Source: Armatimonadia bacterium (GTDB lineage Bacteria > Armatimonadota > Zipacnadia > Zipacnadales > JABUFB01). From it: a DNA stretch of 64,000 bases. Both the position numbers and the translations under genes were made by a program. This document shows positions 1 through 8,599 of the stretch, piece after piece (the stretch's first letter is position 1; each line of letters begins with the position of its first letter). Location: assembly GCA_039679385.1 (NCBI GenBank), contig JBDKVB010000067.1:1-64000 (forward strand). The letters run 5' to 3'. Below the pieces are notes generated by a model that had not been told where the DNA came from, made no database searches, and saw only the letters and a list, made by a program, of their open reading frames with translations.

Positions 1-1216
1 CGAAGGCCGCCTGGGCGTTCTCTTTGGCTGAGTAGTGCGGGTCGAGTTTGAGGGTGACGGTGGCCTGATTGGGGTCGTAGTAGTCGGTCACCTCGACCTC
101 TGCAGCCCCTGTCGGGATCGCGTGCAGGTTCGCCAGAATCAGCTCACCGCGACGCCGCAGCCCGTCCGCGTCCTCAGCCTCCGCCAGCGACAACTCCCGC
201 TCTCGCACCCGGGCTTCGGTTCGGGCCAGTGCGCGGGAGAGGAAGGCCGTGAGGTGGTCACGCCCGCTCTGCAGCTCACGGGAGACCAACTGCGTGCCCA
301 CAAGCTCATCCAGGGCCGCACCAAGGTCCTCCACGGGCTGGCACTCGAAGTCCAGGTGGGACTGCAGGACCAGCGGGTAGGCAAACACCTGAGTGCGCTT
401 TCCCCGACGCACGGCGCCCTCATACACGAAGGCAGGCCCTTCAGTCTCTGTCTCGGCAAGAAGGTCCGTTGCAGCTTCACAGACCAGCGACGCCCACACC
501 CCGGGCTGGCTATCGACCGGCTGCTCCCCCTCGAGTCGCGATCGCGTCACCAACTCATCGAGGAACAGGTCGCTCGCACCCATCAGCACACCGCGCAGGT
601 ACTGCCGCAGCGCCATTCCGCCGTGAACCGCAGACGCTTCGTGCTCGTCGTCCACCGGCGGCTCGGGCGGCGAGAGCAGCGCCTCAACGGTCAACTGCCG
701 GGGATCGATCCGGAACCCGCCCGGCGGCGGCACGTAGCGAACGCCGGGCATGATCTCCCGGTACCGGTTCACCTGGCTGTTGATGAGCTTGGCGCAACTG
801 AGGATGATCCCGTCAGGGCCGCGCAGGATCAGGTTCGCATGGCGGCCCATGATCTCGGCCACCAGACTCGCCCGCGAACCGGGTCCCATCCCTTCGCAGT
901 TGGCGAACTCGACTTCAAGAATCCGGTCGAAACCCACCTGACCGCAGGCGGTGATGGTGGCGCCCCGGAGCTCCTTGCGCAGCGAATCCACGAAGGGCAG
1001 GTGCAGGTCCGGCCGGGGCTCATGGTCCGCGGACAGGTGCGCTCGGCCCATCTCAGCGGACCACGAGAACACAAGCTGAGGACGCGGAGCTCGCCGCCGG
1101 AGGTCAAGCACGACCTCATCACGCGAGACCGCAAAGACCCGATCCACGCGGGAGCCCACGATCTGCCGACGCAGGTCGGAGGCCAGACGAGCCAGGATGG
1201 TGGAGTCGAAAACCAT
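1..1216 (-). CDS. rqcH: RqcH / NFACT (Rqc2-FbpA family) ribosome quality control protein, partial
   Basis: This is the family that binds stalled 50S subunits carrying peptidyl-tRNA and promotes C-terminal alanine tailing. The frame is open to the left edge, so only about 405 N-terminal codons are present and no stop is seen. The ATG at 1216 gives MVFDSTILARLASDLRRQ, the usual opening of NFACT-N. Asp97-Arg98 (in GFDRIL) fall at the same positions as the Asp-Arg pair needed for function in Bacillus RqcH. GRHANLIL (about 124) and NRYREIMPGVRYVPPP (about 150) match further family signatures. A charged helical stretch at about 315-370 begins the coiled-coil arm. It is the last visible gene of a leftward series dinG, thioesterase-HAD, rqcH, 71 bases after the previous gene. 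The long open frame on the other strand over this region is antisense shadow. Confidence 0.88.
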   Translation of the reverse strand, partial: MVFDSTILARLASDLRRQIVGSRVDRVFAVSRDEVVLDLRRRAPRPQLVFSWSAEMGRAHLSADHEPRPDLHLPFVDSLRKELRGATITACGQVGFDRILEVEFANCEGMGPGSRASLVAEIMGRHANLILRGPDGIILSCAKLINSQVNRYREIMPGVRYVPPPGGFRIDPRQLTVEALLSPPEPPVDDEHEASAVHGGMALRQYLRGVLMGASDLFLDELVTRSRLEGEQPVDSQPGVWASLVCEAATDLLAETETEGPAFVYEGAVRRGKRTQVFAYPLVLQSHLDFECQPVEDLGAALDELVGTQLVSRELQSGRDHLTAFLSRALARTEARVRERELSLAEAEDADGLRRRGELILANLHAIPTGAAEVEVTDYYDPNQATVTLKLDPHYSAKENAQAAF

Positions 1217-1287
1217 AGCGGTATCCTGATGACAAAGCAGAAAATGGCAGCGCGACTGGGATCCTGCACGGAGACAGGGAGACCGGC

Positions 1288-2427
1288 TTAGCTTGCCTCG
1301 ACAGCCTCCAGCCCGACCAGGGGCAGCACCTGCGTCAGGTCATGTACCACGATGCCGCAGTGTTCGCTCTCGGAGACACGGAAGGCGCTGGTCTCTCCCC
1401 TATCCACCAGGATCGGGCACAGGCCGATCTCCGCGGCGCCCTGGATTTCATTGCTGTCCCCGTCTCCGACGAACACAGCGCGATACGGGTCCACGCCGAG
1501 ACGTTCACACGCCAGTTGGTAGATGCGGGCATCGGGCTTGCGCAACCCAACGGCACAGGACAGCACGGGATCGGGGATGAACTCCGATAGCGGCGTCTCG
1601 TCCCACAGCAGCGGCACCTCGGGCGAGCAGTCGCTGATGAGACCAAGGGGCCGCCCTGCTTCCTTGAGGGCTCGCAGCGTCGCCAGGGCATCAGGATAGG
1701 GGTTCATCACCTGCTCCCGGGTGTAGGCGACGCGTATCCGAGTGGCCTCAGTGATCTGCTCCTCGCTGGCCTCGATCCCGGCCTCGCGGCACAGGTCCCG
1801 CAGGTTCTCCTCAAGGGTCGCCCAGCGCCCAAGCGTGCGTTCATGTGCCACCTTGCGGAACAGATCAGCGAAGTCCGCCGGAGCCATTCCGAGCGCCTGG
1901 CCCATTTCGCCGAGGATGGCGAAGTACTCGTCATGCCGAAACACCGGGACCAGGGTACCGAACAGGTCGAACAGCACCGCCTCCCGGGCCGCCAGGGAAA
2001 GACGTCCGCCGGGCTCATCGGGACCACGGCGTGACACGAAGAACTTGGCCGTCGCCACAGCCGCGACCGACCCGTCGGCCATGATCACCTCGCCCTCGGT
2101 CTCGGCCAGCTTCCCGCGAAGTCTTGTGATGCGACCGCGGACCTTCAGCATGCTCTCCAGCGGGATTGCCTTCTTCAGCCGCACGGTCATCTCGGCCGTT
2201 ACCGCGTCGTACCCGCGCCGGTACAGCACATGGGTCATCATCTCGTCCAGCAGCGTCGAGGTGATGCCGCCGTGGAGGATCTCCGACCACCCCTGGTGGT
2301 GCTTCTGCGGCATGAAGGTGCAGCAGCAGTCCAGACCTTCCAGGTGGATGTCACCCAGACGCAGGCCGTGTGGGTTGTGAGTTCCGCAGGCGAAGCACCA
2401 GCGGTCGTCCTTGAGATTCATCGACAT
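1288..2427 (-). CDS. PaaI-type (4HBT) thioesterase fused to HAD-family hydrolase
   Basis: A 379-residue two-domain protein. Residues 1-135 are a hotdog-fold acyl-CoA thioesterase-like domain: CFACGTHNPHGLRL near the start and HGGITSTLLDEMM at about 52 are PaaI/4HBT hallmarks. Residues 150-370 form a HAD hydrolase: motif I FDLFGTLV (nucleophile Asp154), motif II LISDCS, motif III Lys in LRKPDARIY, motif IV FVGDGDSNE. The second motif-I acid is Phe (D-L-F-G-T), as in dehalogenase-like HADs rather than classical phosphatases. I chose the ATG at 2427 because GAGGGA lies 6 bases upstream; a TTG two codons earlier has no such spacing. It lies 58 bases after dinG on the same strand. The substrate of either half is unknown. 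Confidence 0.8.
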   Translation of the reverse strand: MSMNLKDDRWCFACGTHNPHGLRLGDIHLEGLDCCCTFMPQKHHQGWSEILHGGITSTLLDEMMTHVLYRRGYDAVTAEMTVRLKKAIPLESMLKVRGRITRLRGKLAETEGEVIMADGSVAAVATAKFFVSRRGPDEPGGRLSLAAREAVLFDLFGTLVPVFRHDEYFAILGEMGQALGMAPADFADLFRKVAHERTLGRWATLEENLRDLCREAGIEASEEQITEATRIRVAYTREQVMNPYPDALATLRALKEAGRPLGLISDCSPEVPLLWDETPLSEFIPDPVLSCAVGLRKPDARIYQLACERLGVDPYRAVFVGDGDSNEIQGAAEIGLCPILVDRGETSAFRVSESEHCGIVVHDLTQVLPLVGLEAVEAS

Positions 2428-2485
2428 GGGCAATCCCTCATGGTTCCGGCGTGCTCAGGTCTCGCCGTCGTCTCCAGCGTTCTCA

Positions 2486-5209
2486 TCAGCGCCCAAGCCA
2501 GCCCCGTGCACGATCCAGGCAGTCCTCCAGCGTCTCACGGGCGAACTCGCAACGCTGGATCGACCGGAAGAAGCGACGACCATAGCCCCGGGTCACAATG
2601 CGCTTGTCCAGCACGAAGACCACACCGGTATCGGTGGCCGTCCGAATCAGTCGGCCGAAGCCCTGCTTGAAGGCGACGACGGCCTCGGGCAGATAGTAGT
2701 CCATCATCGGGTCGAGGCCCTTGCGGGCAGCATCCTCCTGCCGGGCCTGGACGACCGGATCACTGGGCACCGCGAAGGGCAGCTTGCAGATGACCACACA
2801 GCGCAGGGCATCGCCGGGGACGTCGACACCCTCCCAGAAGCTCTTGAGGCCGAAGAGAACGGCGCGGTCATCGTGCCGCAGGCGCTCCAGCAGGTCATAG
2901 CGCGGCCCGCTGACGTCCTGACACAGCGGCGTCATGCCCTGTGATCGAAGCGGCTGCTCCAGAGCCCGGAAGGCCTGGCTCATCCGCGAGCGCGCCGTGA
3001 ACAGCGCCAGGGTTCCCCCTTCAGTGACCTCACAGATCTTGCCCAATGCGTCCACCACAGCATCATTGAACCCAAACTGCGAGGCCTCGGGCATGTCACC
3101 GGGCACGCACAGCAGGAGTTGCTCGGTCAGGTCGAAGGGCGACGACGCCGTCACCTCGACCAGCTTGTCCCGGTAGCGGTCCAGTCCCAAACGCTGCCGG
3201 AAGTACCCGAAGCGTCCGTCCACCGTCATTGTTGCCGAGGTGAAGACGATCGCGCTCTTCTTGGAGAACAGCGCCTCCTCGAGCACGGGGCCGATGTCGA
3301 CCGGCGCCGCATGCAGACCCCACGAGGGCCCCGAGCGTGAACGCCAGGCCTCGGCCCAGGTCACGTAGTCCACCTGACTGCTCCCGGAGTCGAGAACCTT
3401 CGCCAGAGCCTCCAGGACGGCCGCGATCCGCATCTTCACGGCATCGGCGTCAGTATCCAGGCCTTCGCTACCGCTCTTTGCGCCTTTGTCGATCGGCTTC
3501 AGTTGTTCGGCAAAGGCCTCGACCGACCGTAGCAGTGTCAGCCCCGCCGATAGAGCCTGCGCACCCAGTTCCGCCAACTCCGCCCACTCCGGCATCTGTC
3601 GCACTTCGTCCGTCAGCCGCACCGCTGCGCGACCTTCTTCAGTGCGCCCATCGTTGGGCATATCGAAGCAGAAGTCGAAGACCAGATCACCCATCTCGGC
3701 GGCGGCATCGGCAAAGGTGTCGGCAAGCGCCGGCAACTGATCCAGGGCCCCGTTCGCCTCAGGCACTCCGGGCCGCTCACCAAGCTCCAGCAGCCGGCGC
3801 TTCATCAGCTCGACGAAGCTACCACGGCTGCCCGAGAAGGCCTGGAGGAGCTGCCGCAGACCGTGACCCGAACACTCCAGGCTCAGCGCATCGGTCGCCA
3901 CGGTCTCCACATTCTGGGCTTCGTCGAAGACCAGGCGGCTGTACTTGGGCAGCACCTGCGAACGCGCATCGGCCATCGTTAGCGCGTGGTTTGCGACGAT
4001 GATGTCCGAGTTCCGCGCGTGAGCCCGTGCGATCTCCACCGGGCACACATCGCCGTAGGAGCAGGCCTTCCCCACGCAGGAATCGCCCTGTGACCGCACA
4101 CGGGCCAGCACACTCGGTAGCTCCGGCAGCAACTGGAACACATCGCCGGGCAGGCTCTCCAGGTCACCGCCGCTACCGTGGGCCAACCAGGAGATCAGGA
4201 AGGCCGCAACGACTCGTTCACCGCGCAGAAGGGAGTTCGCTGCGTCGATGGCGACCGACATGAGCAGGCGAATACAGGGGTAGTTCGCCCGCCCCTTGAG
4301 CAGTGCGGCCTGAAAGCCAAAGGGCAGCGCTCGCTGCAGCAGGGGCAGGTCCTTCTCGATGAGCTGGGCCTGCAGGTTCTTGGTGTTGGTCGAGATCACC
4401 ACCGGCTCGCCCTCACGACATGCCCAGAGCACAGCCGGCACCAGGTAGGCCAGCGACTTCCCTACACCCGTGCCGGCCTCAGCCAGGAGGAACCGCCCGT
4501 CCCGCAGGGCATCGGCTACCTCTCGCGCCATGTCCACCTGCCCCGCGCGATGCTCGTAGGCCGCGAGAGCCTCCGCGATACAGCCACCAGGTGACAGGAC
4601 CTCGATCGACAGGTCACGCAGGTCTCCCGATGGGACCGTGTCGGCACTGTCCCTCTTCCGCACGGGGGGCTTCTGGGGCAGTACCGAGCCGATGCGCATG
4701 AGGTCGGTGCTGCCGGCAACACCCTCTGGCCAGGGCAACCAGGCATGCCCCGGGTCCTGTGCCAGCAAGGGCGACAGCACCCTGAGCAGCCCCTCGGGTG
4801 CATTCTGGATGGCCTCCAGCACACGCTCCCAGAGCAGGCACGTCAGGGCAAGAGGGTCATCGCCCGGGGTGTCGGCAGCCGCCATGTCCTCCGGGCTATG
4901 ACAGGAGACCGTAGGCAACCAGATCAGCGACAGCTCGCGCAAGTCACGCAGTTTTGCCAGGGCGGTCCGCGCGTGAGGAAGCACTTCGGGACGCGAGAGG
5001 AGTTCGCTGAGGTCCTCAGCCTCGAAGCACACAATCGGGGCGTCATCGCAGTGGCGGATCAGCTCACGCAGCGTCTTGTCCAGGTCATGGCCGCGGTCGG
5101 GCAACCGCCATTCACGGCAGGCACCCTCCTGCACACGAGCGTAGAGAGTACGCTCGCGCGAGGGTCCACGAAGGGCGACATAGGCAAGCTTCGGCTGGCT
5201 ATCCTTCAT
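2486..5209 (-). CDS. dinG: DinG/XPD-family ATP-dependent DNA helicase with degenerate N-terminal domain
   Basis: A superfamily 2 helicase of 907 residues. Walker A is EAGTGVGKS at about 244-252 and the DEAH-like box is FDEAQN at about 428-433. Near the C terminus, QGFGRLIRT carries the motif VI arginines. Four cysteines, C312, C378, C383 and C389 (CVGKACSYGDVC), sit between Walker A and the DEAH box, as expected for the 4Fe-4S cluster of DinG/XPD helicases. The N-terminal ~200 residues occupy the place of the DnaQ-like exonuclease found in Firmicute DinG, but I see no DxE exonuclease motif, so it may be a vestigial or different domain. Probable roles are unwinding of DNA damage intermediates or R-loops. 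The start ATG at 5209 lacks a clear Shine-Dalgarno, so the start is less certain than the gene. Confidence 0.87.
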   Translation of the reverse strand: MKDSQPKLAYVALRGPSRERTLYARVQEGACREWRLPDRGHDLDKTLRELIRHCDDAPIVCFEAEDLSELLSRPEVLPHARTALAKLRDLRELSLIWLPTVSCHSPEDMAAADTPGDDPLALTCLLWERVLEAIQNAPEGLLRVLSPLLAQDPGHAWLPWPEGVAGSTDLMRIGSVLPQKPPVRKRDSADTVPSGDLRDLSIEVLSPGGCIAEALAAYEHRAGQVDMAREVADALRDGRFLLAEAGTGVGKSLAYLVPAVLWACREGEPVVISTNTKNLQAQLIEKDLPLLQRALPFGFQAALLKGRANYPCIRLLMSVAIDAANSLLRGERVVAAFLISWLAHGSGGDLESLPGDVFQLLPELPSVLARVRSQGDSCVGKACSYGDVCPVEIARAHARNSDIIVANHALTMADARSQVLPKYSRLVFDEAQNVETVATDALSLECSGHGLRQLLQAFSGSRGSFVELMKRRLLELGERPGVPEANGALDQLPALADTFADAAAEMGDLVFDFCFDMPNDGRTEEGRAAVRLTDEVRQMPEWAELAELGAQALSAGLTLLRSVEAFAEQLKPIDKGAKSGSEGLDTDADAVKMRIAAVLEALAKVLDSGSSQVDYVTWAEAWRSRSGPSWGLHAAPVDIGPVLEEALFSKKSAIVFTSATMTVDGRFGYFRQRLGLDRYRDKLVEVTASSPFDLTEQLLLCVPGDMPEASQFGFNDAVVDALGKICEVTEGGTLALFTARSRMSQAFRALEQPLRSQGMTPLCQDVSGPRYDLLERLRHDDRAVLFGLKSFWEGVDVPGDALRCVVICKLPFAVPSDPVVQARQEDAARKGLDPMMDYYLPEAVVAFKQGFGRLIRTATDTGVVFVLDKRIVTRGYGRRFFRSIQRCEFARETLEDCLDRARGWLGR

Positions 5210-5353
5210 GCGGGGTGAGGGCCGTTGTTGGCGAAGGCGCAGGTAATGTGGGCGAATCGTCAGCGGGGCGTGTCAGGCTCTGCAGGGCCGCAAGCCGCGA
5301 GCGGCACCTCCAGGGCCCACCCCATGTCTGGGGCTATTGTACCTCAAAACACA

Positions 5354-5386
5354 GCGGCCGCCTACTCTCACAGGAGCGGCGGCCGC
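5354..5386 (-). terminator. Probable intrinsic terminator after ssb
   Basis: Perfect 9-bp inverted repeat GCGGCCGCC (5354-5362) / GGCGGCCGC (5378-5386) with a 15-base loop. Read leftward it follows the ssb stop by 22 bases and is followed by TGTGTTTTGAGG, a weak T tract. Confidence 0.45.
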
Positions 5387-5408
5387 CGGGAAAAGCAAGG
5401 GAACAGAA

Positions 5409-5876
5409 CTAGAACTGCGAGGCTGTCTCGTCGTAGTCTTCTTCTGCGTCGCCATTCCGGAGTGCCTGGCCGAGGAGGTCGACGGTGGTGACCAGCATGG
5501 AGCGGTCCCAGCAGTCACGCTTCATGTCTTCAACGTCCACCTGTTCGTCGAGCAAGCCCTGTTCAAGGGGTCGGATGTACTTGGCCTTCACGATGGTGAG
5601 GTGTTCACGGCCGCCCCGGGTGCTGTAGCTCTCCTTATTGAGGGTCCCGATCACCAGCAGGCGGGTTCCCTCCTTGATGTTGTCAACTGCCCAACGCCCC
5701 AACTCCTCCCACACGTCGACGAGAAAGAGATCGGACACCGGTTCGCCCGTAGCTCGGTAGAAGGGCCTGTCCACTTCGAAACTGAACTCTGCCTTGACTT
5801 GGCCGGAGGACTTCTGACGAAGTGTTGCGTCGCGAGTGGCGAATCCCGTCAGTGCTACCAAATTCAGGTCGGCCAA
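5409..5876 (-). CDS. ssb: Single-stranded DNA-binding protein (SSB family)
   Basis: An OB-fold SSB-like protein of 155 residues. The opening LNLVALTGFATRDATLRQ, the run EFSFEVDR, the VDVWEELGRWAVDN segment and GTRLLVIGTL correspond to the strands of the SSB core. The C-terminal end is acidic and finishes in Phe (EEDYDETASQF), like an SSB-interaction tip, but the usual long Gly/Pro/Gln linker is absent. The start is placed at TTG 5876 because GGAGGTG lies 6 bases upstream of it; the in-frame ATG at 5894 would put that Shine-Dalgarno inside the gene. A promoter (6000-6027) and a ~115-base leader with a GC hairpin precede it. Role inferred: protection of ssDNA in replication and repair; it could be a second, repair-type SSB. 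Confidence 0.75.
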   Translation of the reverse strand: MADLNLVALTGFATRDATLRQKSSGQVKAEFSFEVDRPFYRATGEPVSDLFLVDVWEELGRWAVDNIKEGTRLLVIGTLNKESYSTRGGREHLTIVKAKYIRPLEQGLLDEQVDVEDMKRDCWDRSMLVTTVDLLGQALRNGDAEEDYDETASQF

Positions 5877-5964
5877 AACGCCCACCTCCCACATCGATTA
5901 GGCCCCAGTTCACCAACTGCGGCTGTAGATGAACGGCGGCCGAAGGGCCACCGGGCATGGCATC

Positions 5965-5990
5965 GGGGCGACGGCAACGCCTGTCGCCCC
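5965..5990 (-). other. Hairpin in the ssb 5' leader
   Basis: GGGGCGAC (5965-5972) pairs with GTCGCCCC (5983-5990), loop of 10. It lies just downstream of the predicted ssb transcription start and about 90 bases before the TTG start. It could stabilise the mRNA or be a regulatory element; no T tract follows. Confidence 0.4.
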
Positions 5991-5999
5991 GCGACGCGA

Positions 6000-6027
6000 A
6001 TTATAGCACAGGCCCCCTTCGAGTCAA
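6000..6027 (-). promoter_or_regulatory. Sigma-70 promoter for ssb
   Basis: Read leftward: TTGACT (6027-6022), 16-base spacer, TATAAT (6005-6000), with TGC directly before the -10 (extended -10). Predicted start near 5993. Confidence 0.7.
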
Positions 6028-6066
6028 GGGACAAAAGGGTGACGCTCAAGACCTGGTAAAGGCACC

Positions 6067-8574
6067 ATGAAGGTGCCCCAGGGCACCATGCGGAACTGCT
6101 CAACTATCATGTATCGTCGGCTTTTCCCGGCCTTCCTGCTCTTCGCAGCCTATGGCCTCGCCCTCTGGTTCCCGGCGCTTTGCGGACGCCAGGCCTTCTT
6201 TCTGCATGATGTGAGTATCGCCTATCTGCCCTTGCGCACCGCCGCCGCTGATGCCCTCCGTCAGGGCCATCTTCCCCTCTGGGACTCTCGCCTGGGGAAC
6301 GGATTCGCGGTCCTGGCCGAGGGGCAGGCAGGCGTCTTCTACCCACCCCACTGGCTAACCTATCTGGGTGTGCCCCAGTACCACCTCTACGCGCTTCTGA
6401 TCTGGCTGCACTGCGTTCTCGCAGCGTGCTTCATGGCCCTCTTCTGCCGCCTCTGGCGTCTGAGGCCAATGCCCTGCCTCACCGCGGGCATGATCTACGG
6501 CTTCTCGGGCTTCTTCATCACCCACCTGATGCACATCACCATCGTCGAAGCGGCCGCCTGGCTGCCCCTGGCCCTCGTCGGGGCGGAGTGCTGGCTGCGT
6601 TCGCCGCGTTCGCTGGGATGGCTGGCACTGTGCGCCTTCGCCCTCGGGGTGCAAGAGCTTGTGGCCATGCCCCAGGTGTTCTTCTACTCGGTGCTCACCG
6701 TGATCCTGTACTTCCTCGTCGCAGCGGTCCACCGTGCCGCACCTGAGCCACAGCCGGCATCCCCAACGCCGACCGCTTGCACTTCGCGACCACGTGGCCG
6801 GGTGATCCTGCTGGGACTGACCGGTGCTTTGCTCGCCGCCGTCCTGCTGTCGTCTGTGCAGGTCCTTCCGACGCTGGGGCTCATGCGCCAGTCCTCGCGA
6901 ACGACGGTCACCGCCGAGAAGCTGCGCGAGTTGGCCCTGACGCCGCGCAACTTAGCCTACTTCGTCCATCCCTACGTCTTCGGTTCCTACGCCGAGGGCA
7001 ACTACTTCGGCCGCGACCACTACTACGAGGTCTGCGGTTTCGCGGGCACGCTCGCACTGCTGTTCGGACTACTCGGCGCCTGGTTCGCCCGTGGACGTGC
7101 CAGGGCCTTCGCACTCGTCCTGGTACCCCTCTCGCTGTTCCTGGCGCTGGCGAATCAGAACCCGCTCTACGAGCTGTTCCCGCACCTCCCGGGCTTCAGT
7201 TGGTTCCGCGGCGCCGGACGCTATGTTCTCCTGACCACCCTCGGCCTTGCGATTCTGGCGGCCTACGGGATCCATATGGTCGGGGAATCGCGTCGCGTCC
7301 AGCGTGGTGCGATGATGCTGGGCGTTCTCGGCCTGCTGCTCGCACTAACGGTGCCTGTGGGCCTGCGTGCAGCGCGTCCGCTGATCGTGCCCCGGCTAGC
7401 GCGCATGGTGGCCGCCGATCAGCCTGACGAGTCCCTGCGTCACCAGGAGGCCGAGGAGAAGTGGCGGTTCTTCGCGGACCGCCTGAGCCCCAGTGACCCC
7501 AACTACCTCATGCTCTGTCTCTGCCTGGGGCTGGTGGCCGTCGCTTGCGGGATCGTCCAGGCTCCGCAGCAACCGGGCCGCCTCGGACTAAGGGACGCCC
7601 GCTGGATTGGCGAACTGGCTCTCGCCCTGACCGTGGTGCAGCTCTTTGTCTTCGCGCGGGACTACAACCCGACGATCGACACCAGCTACTACACCTCGTC
7701 ACCGCGGCTCGCTGAGGCGCTCAAGGCCACACCGACCGACTGCCTGTACATGCACGATCAGGACGAGGTGCAGCAGTCTCTCACGGGCAACCGCGGCTGG
7801 CTCGGCACCGACAAGGCCTTCTACTGGGAGGAGCGCGAGACGCTGCGTCCCAACCGGCAGGTTCTCTACGGGTTGCGTTCCGCCAACGTGTTCTATGCCC
7901 TGGTGCCCGACCGCTACTGGACGCTCGAGCGCGTCCTCAAGGCGTCGCTGAAGGGCAAGCCCGACGCCGAGACCGGTCTCCAGATCGCCCAGCCACTTCA
8001 GGTTCTCTCGGCCTTGGGTGCCCGCGTTGTCGTAACGAGCCGACCGGAGCTTCTGCCGCAGCTCCCTGTTCTGGAGGACCACCAGACCTGGCTCGCCCGC
8101 GGGAACTCTGACCCGGCGCCGGTTGCTTACTTTGCTCAAGGAGCGGTTCTATGCCCGGAGGCGAGTGCTGCTCTGCGCCGGATGTGTGATGCGGGGTTCA
8201 CGTGGCGCAGGCCGGTCGTGGAGTCAACCGAGACGATAGGCGAAGTGAGTGGCGAAGGACCGGCACGCCTTGCCTCCCTTACCAACGACTGCGGGCACAT
8301 GACGATCGAGTGCGAGACTGCCTCGCGACGGTTGCTGGTTGTTCGCGAGACCTATGACCCGCACTTCGTCTGCCGCGTCGACGGTCGTGTGCAGCCGCTA
8401 CTGAGGGCCAACTACCTGTTTCGGGGAGTGCTGCTCGAACCGGGTCGACACCGCGTCGAGTTCTCCTATGACGCCCGTGATCTGCACCTCGGAATGGTGC
8501 TTTCGGGCCTCGCCTTTATCGCCCTTCTGGGCGTAGCCTGGGCCTTCCGACGAGGCGCGAGATCGACTCTTTGA
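6067..8574 (+). CDS. YfhO-family multi-spanning membrane protein
   Basis: A large (up to 835 residues) integral membrane protein of the YfhO/GT-C-like group implicated in cell-envelope glycosylation. Features: an N-terminal hydrophobic helix followed by an extracytoplasmic loop FFLHDVSIAYLPLRT and WDSRLGNGFAVLAEGQAG typical of YfhO, roughly a dozen hydrophobic segments up to about residue 545, then a soluble C-terminal region and a last helix near the end. The acceptor and donor are not deducible. Start: ATG 6067 (weak AAAGG upstream), ATG 6088 and ATG 6109 are all in frame; the last gives MYRRLFPAFLLF, a compact signal-anchor. The next gene's -35 box overlaps this gene's stop codon. Confidence 0.72.
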   Translation: MKVPQGTMRNCSTIMYRRLFPAFLLFAAYGLALWFPALCGRQAFFLHDVSIAYLPLRTAAADALRQGHLPLWDSRLGNGFAVLAEGQAGVFYPPHWLTYLGVPQYHLYALLIWLHCVLAACFMALFCRLWRLRPMPCLTAGMIYGFSGFFITHLMHITIVEAAAWLPLALVGAECWLRSPRSLGWLALCAFALGVQELVAMPQVFFYSVLTVILYFLVAAVHRAAPEPQPASPTPTACTSRPRGRVILLGLTGALLAAVLLSSVQVLPTLGLMRQSSRTTVTAEKLRELALTPRNLAYFVHPYVFGSYAEGNYFGRDHYYEVCGFAGTLALLFGLLGAWFARGRARAFALVLVPLSLFLALANQNPLYELFPHLPGFSWFRGAGRYVLLTTLGLAILAAYGIHMVGESRRVQRGAMMLGVLGLLLALTVPVGLRAARPLIVPRLARMVAADQPDESLRHQEAEEKWRFFADRLSPSDPNYLMLCLCLGLVAVACGIVQAPQQPGRLGLRDARWIGELALALTVVQLFVFARDYNPTIDTSYYTSSPRLAEALKATPTDCLYMHDQDEVQQSLTGNRGWLGTDKAFYWEERETLRPNRQVLYGLRSANVFYALVPDRYWTLERVLKASLKGKPDAETGLQIAQPLQVLSALGARVVVTSRPELLPQLPVLEDHQTWLARGNSDPAPVAYFAQGAVLCPEASAALRRMCDAGFTWRRPVVESTETIGEVSGEGPARLASLTNDCGHMTIECETASRRLLVVRETYDPHFVCRVDGRVQPLLRANYLFRGVLLEPGRHRVEFSYDARDLHLGMVLSGLAFIALLGVAWAFRRGARSTL

Positions 8575-8599
8575 CACCCGGTAGGGCTGCGTCTATAGT
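8571..8599 (+). promoter_or_regulatory. Sigma-70 promoter for the deacetylase gene
   Basis: TTGACA (8571-8576), 17-base spacer, TATAGT (8594-8599). The -10 abuts the ATG at 8600, so transcripts should begin near 8606 and translation would use ATG 8609 (nearly leaderless). Confidence 0.7.

Noticed and set aside
35-1291. 418-codon open frame on the + strand
   Set aside because: Antisense to rqcH; the - strand product matches NFACT along its length while this frame has no recognisable domain.
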